Position numbers and translations under genes: made by a program. Of a stretch of DNA of 64,000 nt, positions 32,899 to 43,279 are shown piece after piece. The notes under the pieces are model-generated. The model had not been told where the DNA came from. It saw only the letters and a program-made list of their open reading frames with translations, and did not search any database. Positions within the stretch are counted from its first letter, which is position 1. Every line of letters begins with the position of its first letter. The DNA is from Mangifera indica (Eukaryota > Streptophyta > Magnoliopsida > Sapindales > Anacardiaceae). Location of the stretch: contig NC_058150.1 in NCBI RefSeq assembly GCF_011075055.1, forward strand, positions 3,596,001-3,660,000, written 5' to 3'.

Positions 32899-35784
32899 GA
32901 AATTACTGAAGGGTTGTGTGTGGTTGATTGAAATTATAAATGTTTGTGTTGTGTTGTGTTTGCTCTAAGTGTGGTTTCCTGTTTTCTCTGTAATGTTATT
33001 CTGCCATATCCATGCAAGGTACAATTAATAAAGTGTAATATATATATATATAGATATATATATTTATATTGATAGTATATATTAAGAATTAGTGACTAAT
33101 ATTTTGATAGTATATATTGAAGCTGCTTATCAACCTGGTAGCCTTGGTATTTATACAACTTGCAAGGATCACACCAAGATTTTAGTGGGCTAATTTTAAG
33201 GGTTAACTTGAGTAGTTAAAGAGAAAGCCCCTTCCTAAAATGACAAAATTTGCATAGTATGAGTAAAGAGATGTATTTCTATAAAAAAAATTAGACCTAT
33301 TAGCTTAGAATTGAATAGTTATCATGCAAGATGAACTCCTAATAAATTTGATATAATGATTATTGGTCTGATCATTGTACTTAAGAGTTTATCGGTCTAA
33401 CAAGTTAAGTTGGGCTCTCGATTATAAAAAAGAAAAGAAAAAAAAAAATTAGTGGCTAATAATTTGACGAAATTAGGTGAAATCATTTAATGGTTGTAAT
33501 TTTTTACCTTAAGAATATGGAATGTAGTAAGGTTATAGTTGCCTATAAATACCATGATTCATTTATCAAAATCTATCCCCCATCACAACCCAATACACAA
33601 GTCTTTCCTTTCTCTTGTATTCTCTCAACATGTTTTTCCCTGTGACCGAAAGTGTTCATTGTGCTCTCCCAATTTTAGAAAGATTGTGTCATTGTAATTC
33701 TTTTGTGTTCTAAAAAAAATCTTTCTAGTCTTTGCCTGTGAATGTTTTCGTCATAATCAATTGAGGGTTTTACCACATTTATCTTGTGTTTGTTATTCCT
33801 TGTTATTATTGATTATCATTCCAAATTTACACTGCAAGTTGGTTTAGTCAAATTCCCAACACCAATGATGTGGATTTTCACCGCATAGATTAAGCTCATG
33901 TTTCTTTTGTTAAGATCTTGTTGTTCCCTTTCATACAATTATACAGAAATTTTTTGTTAATAAGAAATTTTATTTGAGTTGGACTATCCCTTTGGGTAAA
34001 ACCAACTGCAACGAGCTGATCAAATCTGAATTTAATAATCGGTCTTATAATCAATAAATTAAAAATTTAATCTTGAAATATAATTAGAAATTTATATCCT
34101 TTTATATATATAACCTCCTCTTATATTTAATCCACAACCACAATATGAAAGATATCATCAATTATAAAAGAGTGAAATTCCACAATGAAAACAAGCTTAC
34201 ATTTTTATTGTTAGTTGTCCTTACCTCTCGTCTCATGTATTTTAATTGCAATCCTTTCAAAGCACATGCATGGCAGCCGGCGTAATCAGAGGGTAAACAA
34301 TCTCAGGACAAATCAACCTTGGAAAATATGGCTTTATTAATAGTAGTTAAACAAATCTGTTCAGCATTAATCGAGGAGCTATCTCAGTACCGAAAGAGAT
34401 ATTCTAGAAACACTACAAATCAATCCGGTTCTCTTGCTTCCCCAGTGTGGCCCTATCACTGACTTCAATTTACCAGGCGCTTTTGCATCCCCAATGTAGG
34501 CCAGTGATTGATTGACTATTAGCTGATTAAGTAATTAGATCTTTGTTATGCCCAATTTGGCTGCCAGAAGAGATTAACAGAGCTGGAATTTCACAGATTT
34601 TACTTACGTTACCTTGCTCAAACTGGATCTTTTTACCAATGAGCTTAAGCATTTGAGGCCTCCTTTCTTTTCGTTTATGGTTGGAAGTTGAGTATTATTT
34701 ATTGGCAGTCACTTTTGCCTTGAGCATTCTAAATTTGAGAACTGAGACTAATACCCATGTTTCATTGTTAAAATCTCAAGTGAAAGGTATAAAATTTAGA
34801 TCTACATTAAAAAGTATATATGAGTTTTTAATATGGGGTTTATATAGTTTTGGGCCCTCTAATCTTAATCACTAGTTTTTTTTTTTTTTTTATAGGGTTT
34901 TTCCAAGATTAATATCATTTAATATTAGAGTCATCATCACATATTTCAGTTATAATTATACAACGTAGATGGTGATATTGACATTGTAGTATTTGTCTAT
35001 GACTAACAAGAAGATAGTGTACAACCAATCTACATAGACACTAGACTTACGGAGCATGGTGATATATTGAGATCTCAAGTGTAAAGATATGAGACTTAAA
35101 TTCATATTAGAAAACATATATGAAATTCTAATATGATGTTTATATGACTTTTGACTTTCCAATTTCAATCGCTAGTTTTTAAAGTAAAGTTTTTTTAAAA
35201 TTCATATCATTTGGTATCGAAATTATCATCACATCTTTCGATTGTAATCATGCGACATAGATGATGACAAACAAGGAGATATGTTAGAATTTTAAGTATA
35301 AGATATGAAACTTGATTCAGGTTAATAATATAAGTTGCTAATATAGATTTATATGATCTTGAGGTTTTCAAATTTAACCGTTAACTTTGTAAGCTGTGAT
35401 TCTTCCTAGGCTTATAGCACTCACTCTTTGAAATGCCCTGGCCTTTGGTGTGCTGCAATCTGATTAGTATATTTTTCTTGTTCGCGTGCACTAGTGCATT
35501 TGTAAACATAAACACACAGAGAAAATTAAACATTGATTAGGACATTAATTAATTTTCATTACATGATCAGGAATCAACATTTTTATAAACATAGTAATAG
35601 GAATTGCATCAGCTTACAGATAATAAATTGCCCCCTCACATTAATTAATAATACAACTTAAATTAAATAAATCCTAAACTAATTACTAGTGAACAAGAAG
35701 AATCCCTTCCCCACAATATTTTTGGCAACTTCATTTGGTGGTTAGCGAAGATGTACCAATGAGGGTTTTTTTAATTAGTGTTAA
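32899..35784. other. Intergenic DNA with a dispersed repeat cluster
   Basis: 32899-33050 is the sHSP 3' region with a TA microsatellite (33038-33062). 33060-34680 shows no coding pattern. 34769-35390 holds three diverged units of the repeat also found in pectate lyase intron 2. No gene called. Confidence 0.5.
34769..35395. repeat. Three diverged units of a dispersed AT-rich repeat
   Basis: Units begin near 34769 (AAATCTCAAGTGAAAGGTAT), 35070 (GATCTCAAGTGTAAAGATAT) and 35288 (GAATTTTAAGTATAAGATAT). Each continues with a TTTATAT(A/G)(G/A)(C/T)TTT block and a TCTCCAATC- or TTCCAATTTCAATC-like block. Between units 1 and 2, ATTAGAGTCATCATCACATA recurs as TCGAAATTATCATCACATC. A fourth relative is at 11325-11432. 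Possibly pieces of an LTR or a larger element; no coding part is seen. Confidence 0.55.
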
Positions 35785-36375
35785 TTATACACTTACTGTC
35801 GTATAAGCAGTCTCCATGGGTTGGCTTCTTCCTCTCAGTCCATGCAGCTTCATCTCCTTGATAGCTGGATCTTGTAGCAGCAGCACCTTGTCCTTGTCTC
35901 TAACACCAACCATGTGTAAATATTCATTGTCTTCTCTCTCTTTCCCTTTGAACAACAGCCTTTGCTCTCTTGGTTCCAAGCATGTTACCAGTGACAGTAT
36001 CATCTTCAGTTCTCCTGGAAGATTTTGATTCAAAACAAAAATTCCAGTCATTCCCCACCAAACAGTTTTAGGAGATGAAGATGAATATGAGAACTTACCG
36101 AAAGTTGAGGTTGCTTCAATGGAAATATCATGCCACTTAGAAACATTTGAGACTCTGAGAGTGATGGTGGCTTCCCCTACACTGTCTCCACTTTCTCTCT
36201 TTTGAACAAGCATTCCGCCAGGCCTAAGTTCCCATTTGATTTCACTAATGCCTCCATACTCCTTTGGACTGCTAGTTACAGTTGATGCTGCTTTGATATT
36301 GTTGCTACTATTGCTGCCACCGCAACCGAGCTTAAAACTTCCAATGCAGAACCCTTTTGACCTCAACTTGATCAT
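35785..36375 (-). CDS. Ubiquitin-like protein related to BAG cochaperones, without BAG domain (two exons)
   Basis: Exons on the minus strand: 36375-36099 and 36014-35785, giving 168 aa. MIKLRSKGFC opens it, then IKWELRPGGMLVQKR, the hallmark of the region before the ubiquitin-like fold in plant BAG1-4 proteins. The fold follows: TITLRVSNVSKWHDISIEAT, then across the intron ELKMILSLVTCLEPREQRLL, FKGKEREDNEYLHMVGVRDK and DKVLLLQDPAIKEMKLHGLR. The chain stops there, so the Hsc70-binding BAG domain is absent. Arabidopsis has similar short ubiquitin-like relatives of BAG proteins. Function is unknown; it may bind ubiquitin-pathway partners. The single intron is 84 bp, a multiple of three, and has no stop in frame, so retaining it would give a 196-aa variant. 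Confidence 0.82.
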   Translation of the reverse strand: MIKLRSKGFCIGSFKLGCGGSNSSNNIKAASTVTSSPKEYGGISEIKWELRPGGMLVQKRESGDSVGEATITLRVSNVSKWHDISIEATSTFGKFSYSSSSPKTVWWGMTGIFVLNQNLPGELKMILSLVTCLEPREQRLLFKGKEREDNEYLHMVGVRDKDKVLLLQDPAIKEMKLHGLRGRSQPMETAYTTVSV

Positions 36376-38793
36376 TTTGTCTCCCTTAATTATAGTTGAA
36401 AGCCTTCTACTCTCTTCTGAACAGGCTCTCTATTTTAGAAAACTCTCTAGTAAAGGGGAGAAGAAGGGGTGGGGGCTAGGTGGTTATATAATAGTGAGAG
36501 GTTTGAATAAAATAGAAAAAAATGGAGACTTGGAAAAGTGAAGGACAAATGAGATGATGACATATGGAGTGTGATATGGGCAAAGTTTCTTCTGCTGATT
36601 TTATGGGGGGCTCAGGCACATGGGGATGGTTACTTTGGAACACGCCTGCTTGATTGACGCCCAAACACAATCACAACAAATGGGCAGTTGGATCTCTTCA
36701 TAAAATACGTAGGCTATATTTTTGTTTTACAAATGATTAGGACTTTGTTCGGACACTGCCAAATTAAGGGCTTGTTTGGATAAACCAGAATCAAAGAAAG
36801 AGCATATGTCTAGTAGGTTGCCTCAAAGTAGTTTGAATGAGAAATGAGGAAATTATATGTACAAAATAGAACAGGTTTAATTTATTTAATATAGTAATTG
36901 ATTGGTAGACAAAAAAAGATCCAACCGTTCCTTTTTGCCTTATTTTTCTTGTGAACTTTTCTTTTTCACTTTTAACTACCTTTAAAGCCTTTCCTTCTTT
37001 CTCATTCCACTCTTTCATGGAAGATTACAAATGATAAATTTCTTATTATCAAATGCGTCCTGAGTTTTAGGAATATTAGATTTAGAAATGATTAAAGAGA
37101 GCCCATCTTTTGAAATAATTACTCGTTAATGTATCACCTCACCTCCTATTGTATGATCAGGATCCAGAAACAATGAGCAATTAATTATATATCTAAGCAT
37201 TTCCCCATTCTTTGACAGAGAGAAGGCCCCTGACAATATTTTCTTCCGCCGGAACTTTAGGTCCTGGGCCCTAGATCTCCTGTGTTTGATGGAATAGATG
37301 TTACATATAAAAAGAGAGAGTTGTTTGTCTTTAGTTGCTTCTTGTTATTTGACTCTAACATATATTTTCCGGTGGGTGGCTAACGATAGCTCTGGGGGTT
37401 TTCTTTTTGTATCGGTAGTTGGCCAATCCTAAAGGCATCAACCCATGTGGGGAGAGTTTAGAATGTTACTATCAAAACCTTCCATATGGATGAACTAGTC
37501 CACACCTATTCGATTATTCTATTTCGGTATTTCTTGCAATCACGGTATGAGTTTCCCAATTTTAGATACATGTTCATGAAACTTGATGACTTTTTCCCTA
37601 AGTGGCTGATTAACTAGCAAGCTTGGCTAGCCACCACCATCACTTCCAAGTAGTATAATATATATTAACCAAAGTCATTTATATAACTTCACATATTGCA
37701 GGTTTTGAACATCTGGGATATTCCCAGAATTCTGATATTCAGATGGGTCAAAGAGATTTTTCTGCTTCACTGATTGCCTTGGGGATTTAAAGTTTTAAAC
37801 CCATGTTATCTTCATGTGTTCAGTTCGATGGCATATGCAGAGAAGCTAGGATTCTCAATCAGTTTTGAGTCTACTTGTCGAATTCTTAATCGAAAGATGA
37901 TTAAAAAAATTATTTAAAACAGTTAAACTTCGGAGGTAACACGTGAAGATATGATATCTAGGGACGCATGCAAAGTGAAAAAAATACAGCATGAGATAGA
38001 GATCTTCACGCCCCCACAGGATTTGCTGCTTGTTTGGAAGCCATGCCTATAAAGAAGATATAGCCAGAGATTTTATGCGCATCGATGCCATTTCAGCCTC
38101 AATTATACAGTCTTTGCATTTCATGCAGTTGCCGGACTTATTTTCCATTTCTTATCGGGTGCATTATTCTATACATTATATATATTTGTTTTTATTTGGA
38201 TTGGTATTTTACATATTTTCATTTGTCAATAGCCGTGTCTGTTTCTTTTTATTTATTTTTATTGACCAATTTGTTGTCTTCCTGTGTTATTCTTGTTTGT
38301 TGCTTTCTGATTCTCCTTTCTACCTATTCAAATATGATACTCGGGCCTTTGAATTTGGGCCTAGGCCTTATTCCATGTTGTTCTAGGGTTCATCACTTTT
38401 ACGCAGTTAGCCTGAGTCTAGAGAAAGGTAGAACCCATGGACCGTTGAAAAAAACGACGTAGTTCATAGCTTTTCCTCTGGTATCAAATAATCAATTGAG
38501 TGGCTGTGACAAGAACACAGAACAGCGAACACCAAAAACCCATTACTCGACTTCATTCTAAAACCTCCATCTTCAAGGTACGAATTTCATCTCTTTCAGT
38601 GTGACCCAAAAATAATCGCTGTATTATATACCAAAAACACTAGGTACTGTCACGGTTTCACTAGTGCGTAACATAGAAATTATATGAGAATTGGAGGTTT
38701 ACCGGGACTTAGCAAGTAACATGTTTTGTTGCTTCTCACTTTTGTATTTCATATATGGGTTTTTCTGCTTATATTTATATTGAGGAATACAAG
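36376..38793. other. Intergenic DNA, ubiquitin-like gene promoter and PPR gene leader
   Basis: 36480-36495 holds TATATAA-type sequence on the minus side, a plausible TATA box for the ubiquitin-like gene. 36700-38400 shows no coding pattern: open frames there are short and T-rich. 38500-38793 is the PPR leader. A donor (CTTCAAG|GTACGA, about 38578) and an acceptor at 38792-38793, directly before the chosen ATG, suggest a 5' UTR intron of about 217 bp. Confidence 0.5.
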
Positions 38794-40968
38794 ATGCAGG
38801 CTTTAAGTGTGTGTTCATCCAAAGCGGGCTATAGTGTAGTGCCTCCGTTGTCTTTAGAAGTTGGTTCTTCTAGTTTTTTAGGTGGAAGAAATAGAAGCGT
38901 TGGACCCGTTTGTGATAGCAGAAACACTGGTTTCTTTTTAGTTTCTAGCAGGTCAAGGTTTCGCTGTAGTGGGGTGTGTTTTAGCGGCATAAAATTTGAT
39001 TCTAAATGCGGTCTAATATCTAGATTATCTAGTCTCAAGCTGGCTATCTTTTGTGAGCCAAAGAAATGCTCTTTTAGCATGCCAGTCATGTTGTCTTGGG
39101 CAATGGAGGAACGAGAAATTGGAAGTGAATTCCTTATGGTTGATGGGTTTTCTGAGAAAACTGAGGGTGACAATGTTGATTATCCTATTGTAGATATGGT
39201 GGGAAATAGTGATGGAAATGTTGAAGAAGAAAGTGAAGAAGTTGATATTAAGAGTGAGAGCAAAGTTGGAGAGCAGGAGAGTTCTAGGCTTGATGTTAAG
39301 GCCTTGGCACAGAGTCTGTGGCTTGCTAAAACAGTGAATGATGTAGAAGAGGTTCTAAAGGACACGGGTGATTTGCCTCCTCAAGTATACTGTACCATGA
39401 TTAGAGGTCTTGGCAGGGATAAGAAAATAGAGTGTGCAATAGCTCTTTTTGAGTGGCTCAAGAGAAAGAAGAAAGAAACTGGTGATGCTGTTGGGCCTAA
39501 CATTTTTTTATATAACAGTCTATTGGGTGCAATGAAACAATGTCAACAATTTGGAGAATTGAAGAGAATTATGAAGGATATGGATGAGGAGGGGATTGCT
39601 CCTAATGTTGTGACTTACAATGCCTTGATGGCTATTTATATAGAGCAAAGAAAAGCAACCAAGGCCCTTAATGTTCTTGGGGAGATCCAACAGAAGGGCT
39701 TTACTCCATCTGCTGTATCCTATTCTAAGGCTTTGTTGGCTTACCAAAGAATGGAAGATGGGAATGGGGCATTGAAGTTCTTTGTTGAATTTAGAGAGAA
39801 ATATCTGAAAGGTGAAATAGGAAAAGGTGATGGTAAAGATTGGGAAAATGAGTTTGCTAGGCTTGAGAATTTCACCATGTGTATTTGCTACCAAGTGATG
39901 CGGTGTTGGCTTGTGAAGGATGAAAATCATAGCACCAATGTGTTGAAACTTTTGACAGAAATGGATAAGGCTGGGCTTCAGCTTGCTCGGGCTGAATTTG
40001 AGCGTCTTGTGTGGGCTTGTAACCGTGATGAACACTATGTTGTTGCCAAAGAATTGTATGCTAGCATTAGAGAAAGGTTTGCTGAAATAAACTTATCTGT
40101 CTGTAATCATTTGATTTGGTTGATGGGAAAGGCCAAGAAGTGGTGGGCAGCTTTGGAGATCTATGAGGATTTATTGGACAAGGGACCAAAGCCTAATAAT
40201 ATTTCATATGAATTAATTGTCTCTCAGTTTAACATTTTACTTAGTGCGGCTGGAAAAAGAGGAATTTGGAGATGGGGTGTTAGGTTGCTCAACAAGATGG
40301 AAGAAAAAGGTCTTAAACCTGGAAGTAGGGAATGGAATGCAGTTCTTGTTGCCTGTTCCAAGGCTTCAGAATATTCTGCTGCTGTGCATATATTTGAGAG
40401 AATGGTTGACAACGGTGAAAAACCCACAATCATCTCCTATGTGGCGCTGCTTAGTGCCCTTGAAAAGGGCAAGCTTTATGATGAAGCCATCCGGGTCTGG
40501 AAACATATGCTCAATGTCGGTGTGGAACCAAACCTTTATGCCTACACAATTATGGCTTCAGTTTTCAGTGCAAAAGAGGAGTTTAATAAGGTTGAGCTGA
40601 TATTCCGGGAGATGGCTTCAACTGGTATTGAGCCAACTGTCGTCACATACAATGCAATTGTCAGTGCATGTGCACGCAAAGGTAAGAGCGGTGCAGCATA
40701 TGAATGGTTTCACAGAATGAATGATCACAACATCTCACCTAATGAGATCACTTATGAAACGCTGATCAAGGCACTTGCAAAGGATGGTAAACCAAGCATT
40801 GCGGTTGACTTATATTTGAGGGCTCACAGTGAGGACCTTAACCTCTCTAAAAAGGCTTACGATGCAGTTGTACAATCCTCTCAATTCAACAGCTCAGCTA
40901 TTGATTTAACTGTTTTAGGACCTCAGCCACCAGACAAAAGGAAGAAAGTTGTAACTTGGAAGAGTTGA
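38794..40968 (+). CDS. P-class pentatricopeptide repeat protein, LPE1-like, predicted chloroplast
   Basis: Intronless coding region of 724 aa from MQALSVCSSK. An upstream in-frame ATG at 38755 is rejected because an acceptor AG immediately precedes 38794 and the upstream codons are probably intron. The first 60 or so residues are Ser/Arg-rich with few acids, suiting an organelle transit peptide. An acidic linker (residues 95-170) follows, then PPR units of about 35 residues from about 175 to 690. Clear ones include GPNIFLYNSLLGAMKQCQQF, APNVVTYNALMAIYIEQRKA, KPTIISYVALLSALEKGKLY, EPNLYAYTIMASVFSAKEEF, EPTVVTYNAIVSACARKGKS and SPNEITYETLIKALAKDGKP. PPR proteins bind organellar RNA one base per repeat. 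The C terminus (AYDAVVQSS, VLGPQPPDKRKK) resembles Arabidopsis LPE1, which supports chloroplast psbA translation. That match is from memory, so the symbol is left blank. Confidence 0.88.
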   Translation: MQALSVCSSKAGYSVVPPLSLEVGSSSFLGGRNRSVGPVCDSRNTGFFLVSSRSRFRCSGVCFSGIKFDSKCGLISRLSSLKLAIFCEPKKCSFSMPVMLSWAMEEREIGSEFLMVDGFSEKTEGDNVDYPIVDMVGNSDGNVEEESEEVDIKSESKVGEQESSRLDVKALAQSLWLAKTVNDVEEVLKDTGDLPPQVYCTMIRGLGRDKKIECAIALFEWLKRKKKETGDAVGPNIFLYNSLLGAMKQCQQFGELKRIMKDMDEEGIAPNVVTYNALMAIYIEQRKATKALNVLGEIQQKGFTPSAVSYSKALLAYQRMEDGNGALKFFVEFREKYLKGEIGKGDGKDWENEFARLENFTMCICYQVMRCWLVKDENHSTNVLKLLTEMDKAGLQLARAEFERLVWACNRDEHYVVAKELYASIRERFAEINLSVCNHLIWLMGKAKKWWAALEIYEDLLDKGPKPNNISYELIVSQFNILLSAAGKRGIWRWGVRLLNKMEEKGLKPGSREWNAVLVACSKASEYSAAVHIFERMVDNGEKPTIISYVALLSALEKGKLYDEAIRVWKHMLNVGVEPNLYAYTIMASVFSAKEEFNKVELIFREMASTGIEPTVVTYNAIVSACARKGKSGAAYEWFHRMNDHNISPNEITYETLIKALAKDGKPSIAVDLYLRAHSEDLNLSKKAYDAVVQSSQFNSSAIDLTVLGPQPPDKRKKVVTWKS

Positions 40969-43279
40969 ACGGATTTCTGTCACTTTGCTGATTTTCCCCA
41001 ACCATTTGATAGAAATGAAATTTACACACCCCACAAACAGAAGGAAACCATTAGATAGTTATCATGAATTTATACAAATTCTTTTTCACATATCATTGCA
41101 TATTCAATTTGTTCTAAATCAATCTCTTCTTTCTCTTTTAAGCTTTCTTATGGAAGTCACCTCCCCAGAATCTGTAAGCTTTTCAAATTTCAGTCTTTTG
41201 AGTCTAGCTACCAATCAATGGTTATGAAAAATGAGAAGGCCAATGTTCAAATCTTCCAATGACTCAGGTTCCAGTATATCAAAAGCTGATACAACTCACC
41301 ATGTTGTTGATTTCTGAGTGTCACCCCAACTCAGAGAGGACCCAACTAAAAGTTTGACATTCGACATGGGAACCCAATCATGCTGCTTGTCATTGAATCA
41401 TATATAGGCTACTTTTATGTTGTCAAAGGATGGATTATCTTTGAAATACCTGCAATAGGCTATGGATATGTCTAATGGCCAGACTCCACAAATTACCATA
41501 AAGAAGATCTGTTAATCTCAATTGCTATTAAATTTTCTTTAAGCTTTTTGAGCCGCAGGTGCAAATCACTGACTTTTTGCTTCATTATCAAGCAAATGAA
41601 CCTGTCACATGCTGGCAGTGGGCAAGCCACCAATACCAATAATAATGCGGGAATGAATTAAAGATATTTTGTGCCATTCAGTGAGTTTTCCCAACGGTTA
41701 GATTATTGAGTCAATACATCGGTATACTTTTATGCTCACATGCCATCATCCAAAATAAAATTATACGAAATTATTTATACAAATTAAAATAGTAAGTTAT
41801 AAAAATTAATAAAACTAATACAATATTAAAATTTTTAGAGAGGAAATTTGAATTTAAACCTTTATTATTATATTTTAAATTTATCTATTCAATCAATACA
41901 AAGAAAGATTGGGAACAAGTTTTAACCATGCTCATTTGGATTCACGTGCTAAAGTTAAGAAAATGCTTCACTATGGTATGTGCTTTTATCCTTGTTAAAG
42001 TTCATGTTTATGATTGATCAATTATAAAAAGTAAATTTCATCAAATAATCATATTATAAATTAAGGTCAAAGTCGTCAATTACAAACGAAATATTTGGTT
42101 TTTACGGTGAGGAGAAAATCTGAAAATTCTTTGTAAAGAGTCACCAGTCCAAAGAGGATTAAAGAGCCACCATTGTCCAAATTCAAAACCACCGTCCCTG
42201 GGTAATTTCACGTCGAAGTCATGCCCGCCTCCGTGGTCAAATTAATACACTCGCCGCCTTTGTAAAGAGACGGATTAACACAAAAAATTATCGATAAAAA
42301 TATTAATTAAATATAAGTTAAAAGACTTACTTAGTAAAATTTTAAAAATTTAAACACTTAATTTATATGTTATTAAAGCTAATAAAATTATTATTTAATT
42401 AATAATATTAAAAAAATAAATTTTTATCTTATTTTTTTAATTTAAAAAATTAATAATTTTTTTCAAAATTAAATTTTGAGAGGTTATATCTTCTTCCAAA
42501 CTCTTCTTCGTTGAAGGTAAGAGTCGTTTTCATCGATTGAATCGACGAAAACAATTTTGGAAGAACAAAAGAGAAAACTAGAGGATGTTGGTTACCAAAA
42601 AGGGAGAGAATTTGTTAAAAAATTGAAACTCTAAGAGGAAATATAACATTACAAAATTTTATCTTAATAAAAAATTATTAATTTTTAAAATTTAATAAAA
42701 ATAAATTTTTTTTAATATAATTAGTTAAATAACGGTTTTTAAAATTTTAAGAGTTTTCGCCATAAATAAATATAAACAGAGATAGAGTCATAGTCATTTT
42801 TGTTTTTGGCGTGCGTGATGATATGAAATGATTATGTAATTTCAATTTATATTAATATAATATTTTAAATTAAAATAAATTAATTATTTAGATATATAAT
42901 TAAATAACTAAAAACTGTGTGCCGTGGCGTTGCCGTTTAAGGAATAAAGTTTGTTGCTTTATTTCCATCAGCATTTTATTTTGAAGGAAAGTATTTTCTC
43001 TTCTCTCCGACTTCAATCGAATCGTCATGACTCATGCCTCGCCTCGTCAACCCATATTGGTACCTTTTTCTTTTTTTTTTTTTCATTTTAAATTTCAACG
43101 CTTAAAAACTACTCCATCAACCTGAGCTTTTGTTTTCTCCAGTAAGTTGTAGTTACTGATTGGGTTTTTGTTTTGGTGTATATTTAAGGATTCACGGTGG
43201 AGTCTTTTACTGATTTGTGTAATGTGTGAGATAGGTTTACTGTCTGAAGTTTGTGGAGATCTAACGAGTTAGGAAATCA
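40969..43279. other. Intergenic DNA
   Basis: 40969-41230 is the PPR 3' region. 41760-41900 and 42280-42780 are AT-rich. The second is bounded by TTAGTAAAATTTTAAAAATT and its rough reverse AAATTTTATCTTAATAAAAA / TTTTTAAAATTTTAAGAG, so it looks like a foldback element of about 450 bp around a GC-richer centre (42480-42600). 43000-43279 is the leader of the next gene. No other gene is seen. Confidence 0.45.

Noticed and set aside
38030..38462. Two overlapping open frames of about 120 codons upstream of the PPR gene
   Set aside because: T-rich DNA yields Phe/Leu/Tyr-rich frames with no domain or homolog known to me.
38755..38793. Upstream in-frame ATG of the PPR gene (13 extra codons)
   Set aside because: An acceptor AG lies directly before 38794 with a matching donor near 38578, so these bases are probably leader intron. 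MQALSV is also the better N terminus for a transit peptide.
39520..40035. 171-codon open frame antisense to the PPR gene
   Set aside because: Lies wholly inside a clear PPR coding region and has no domain.
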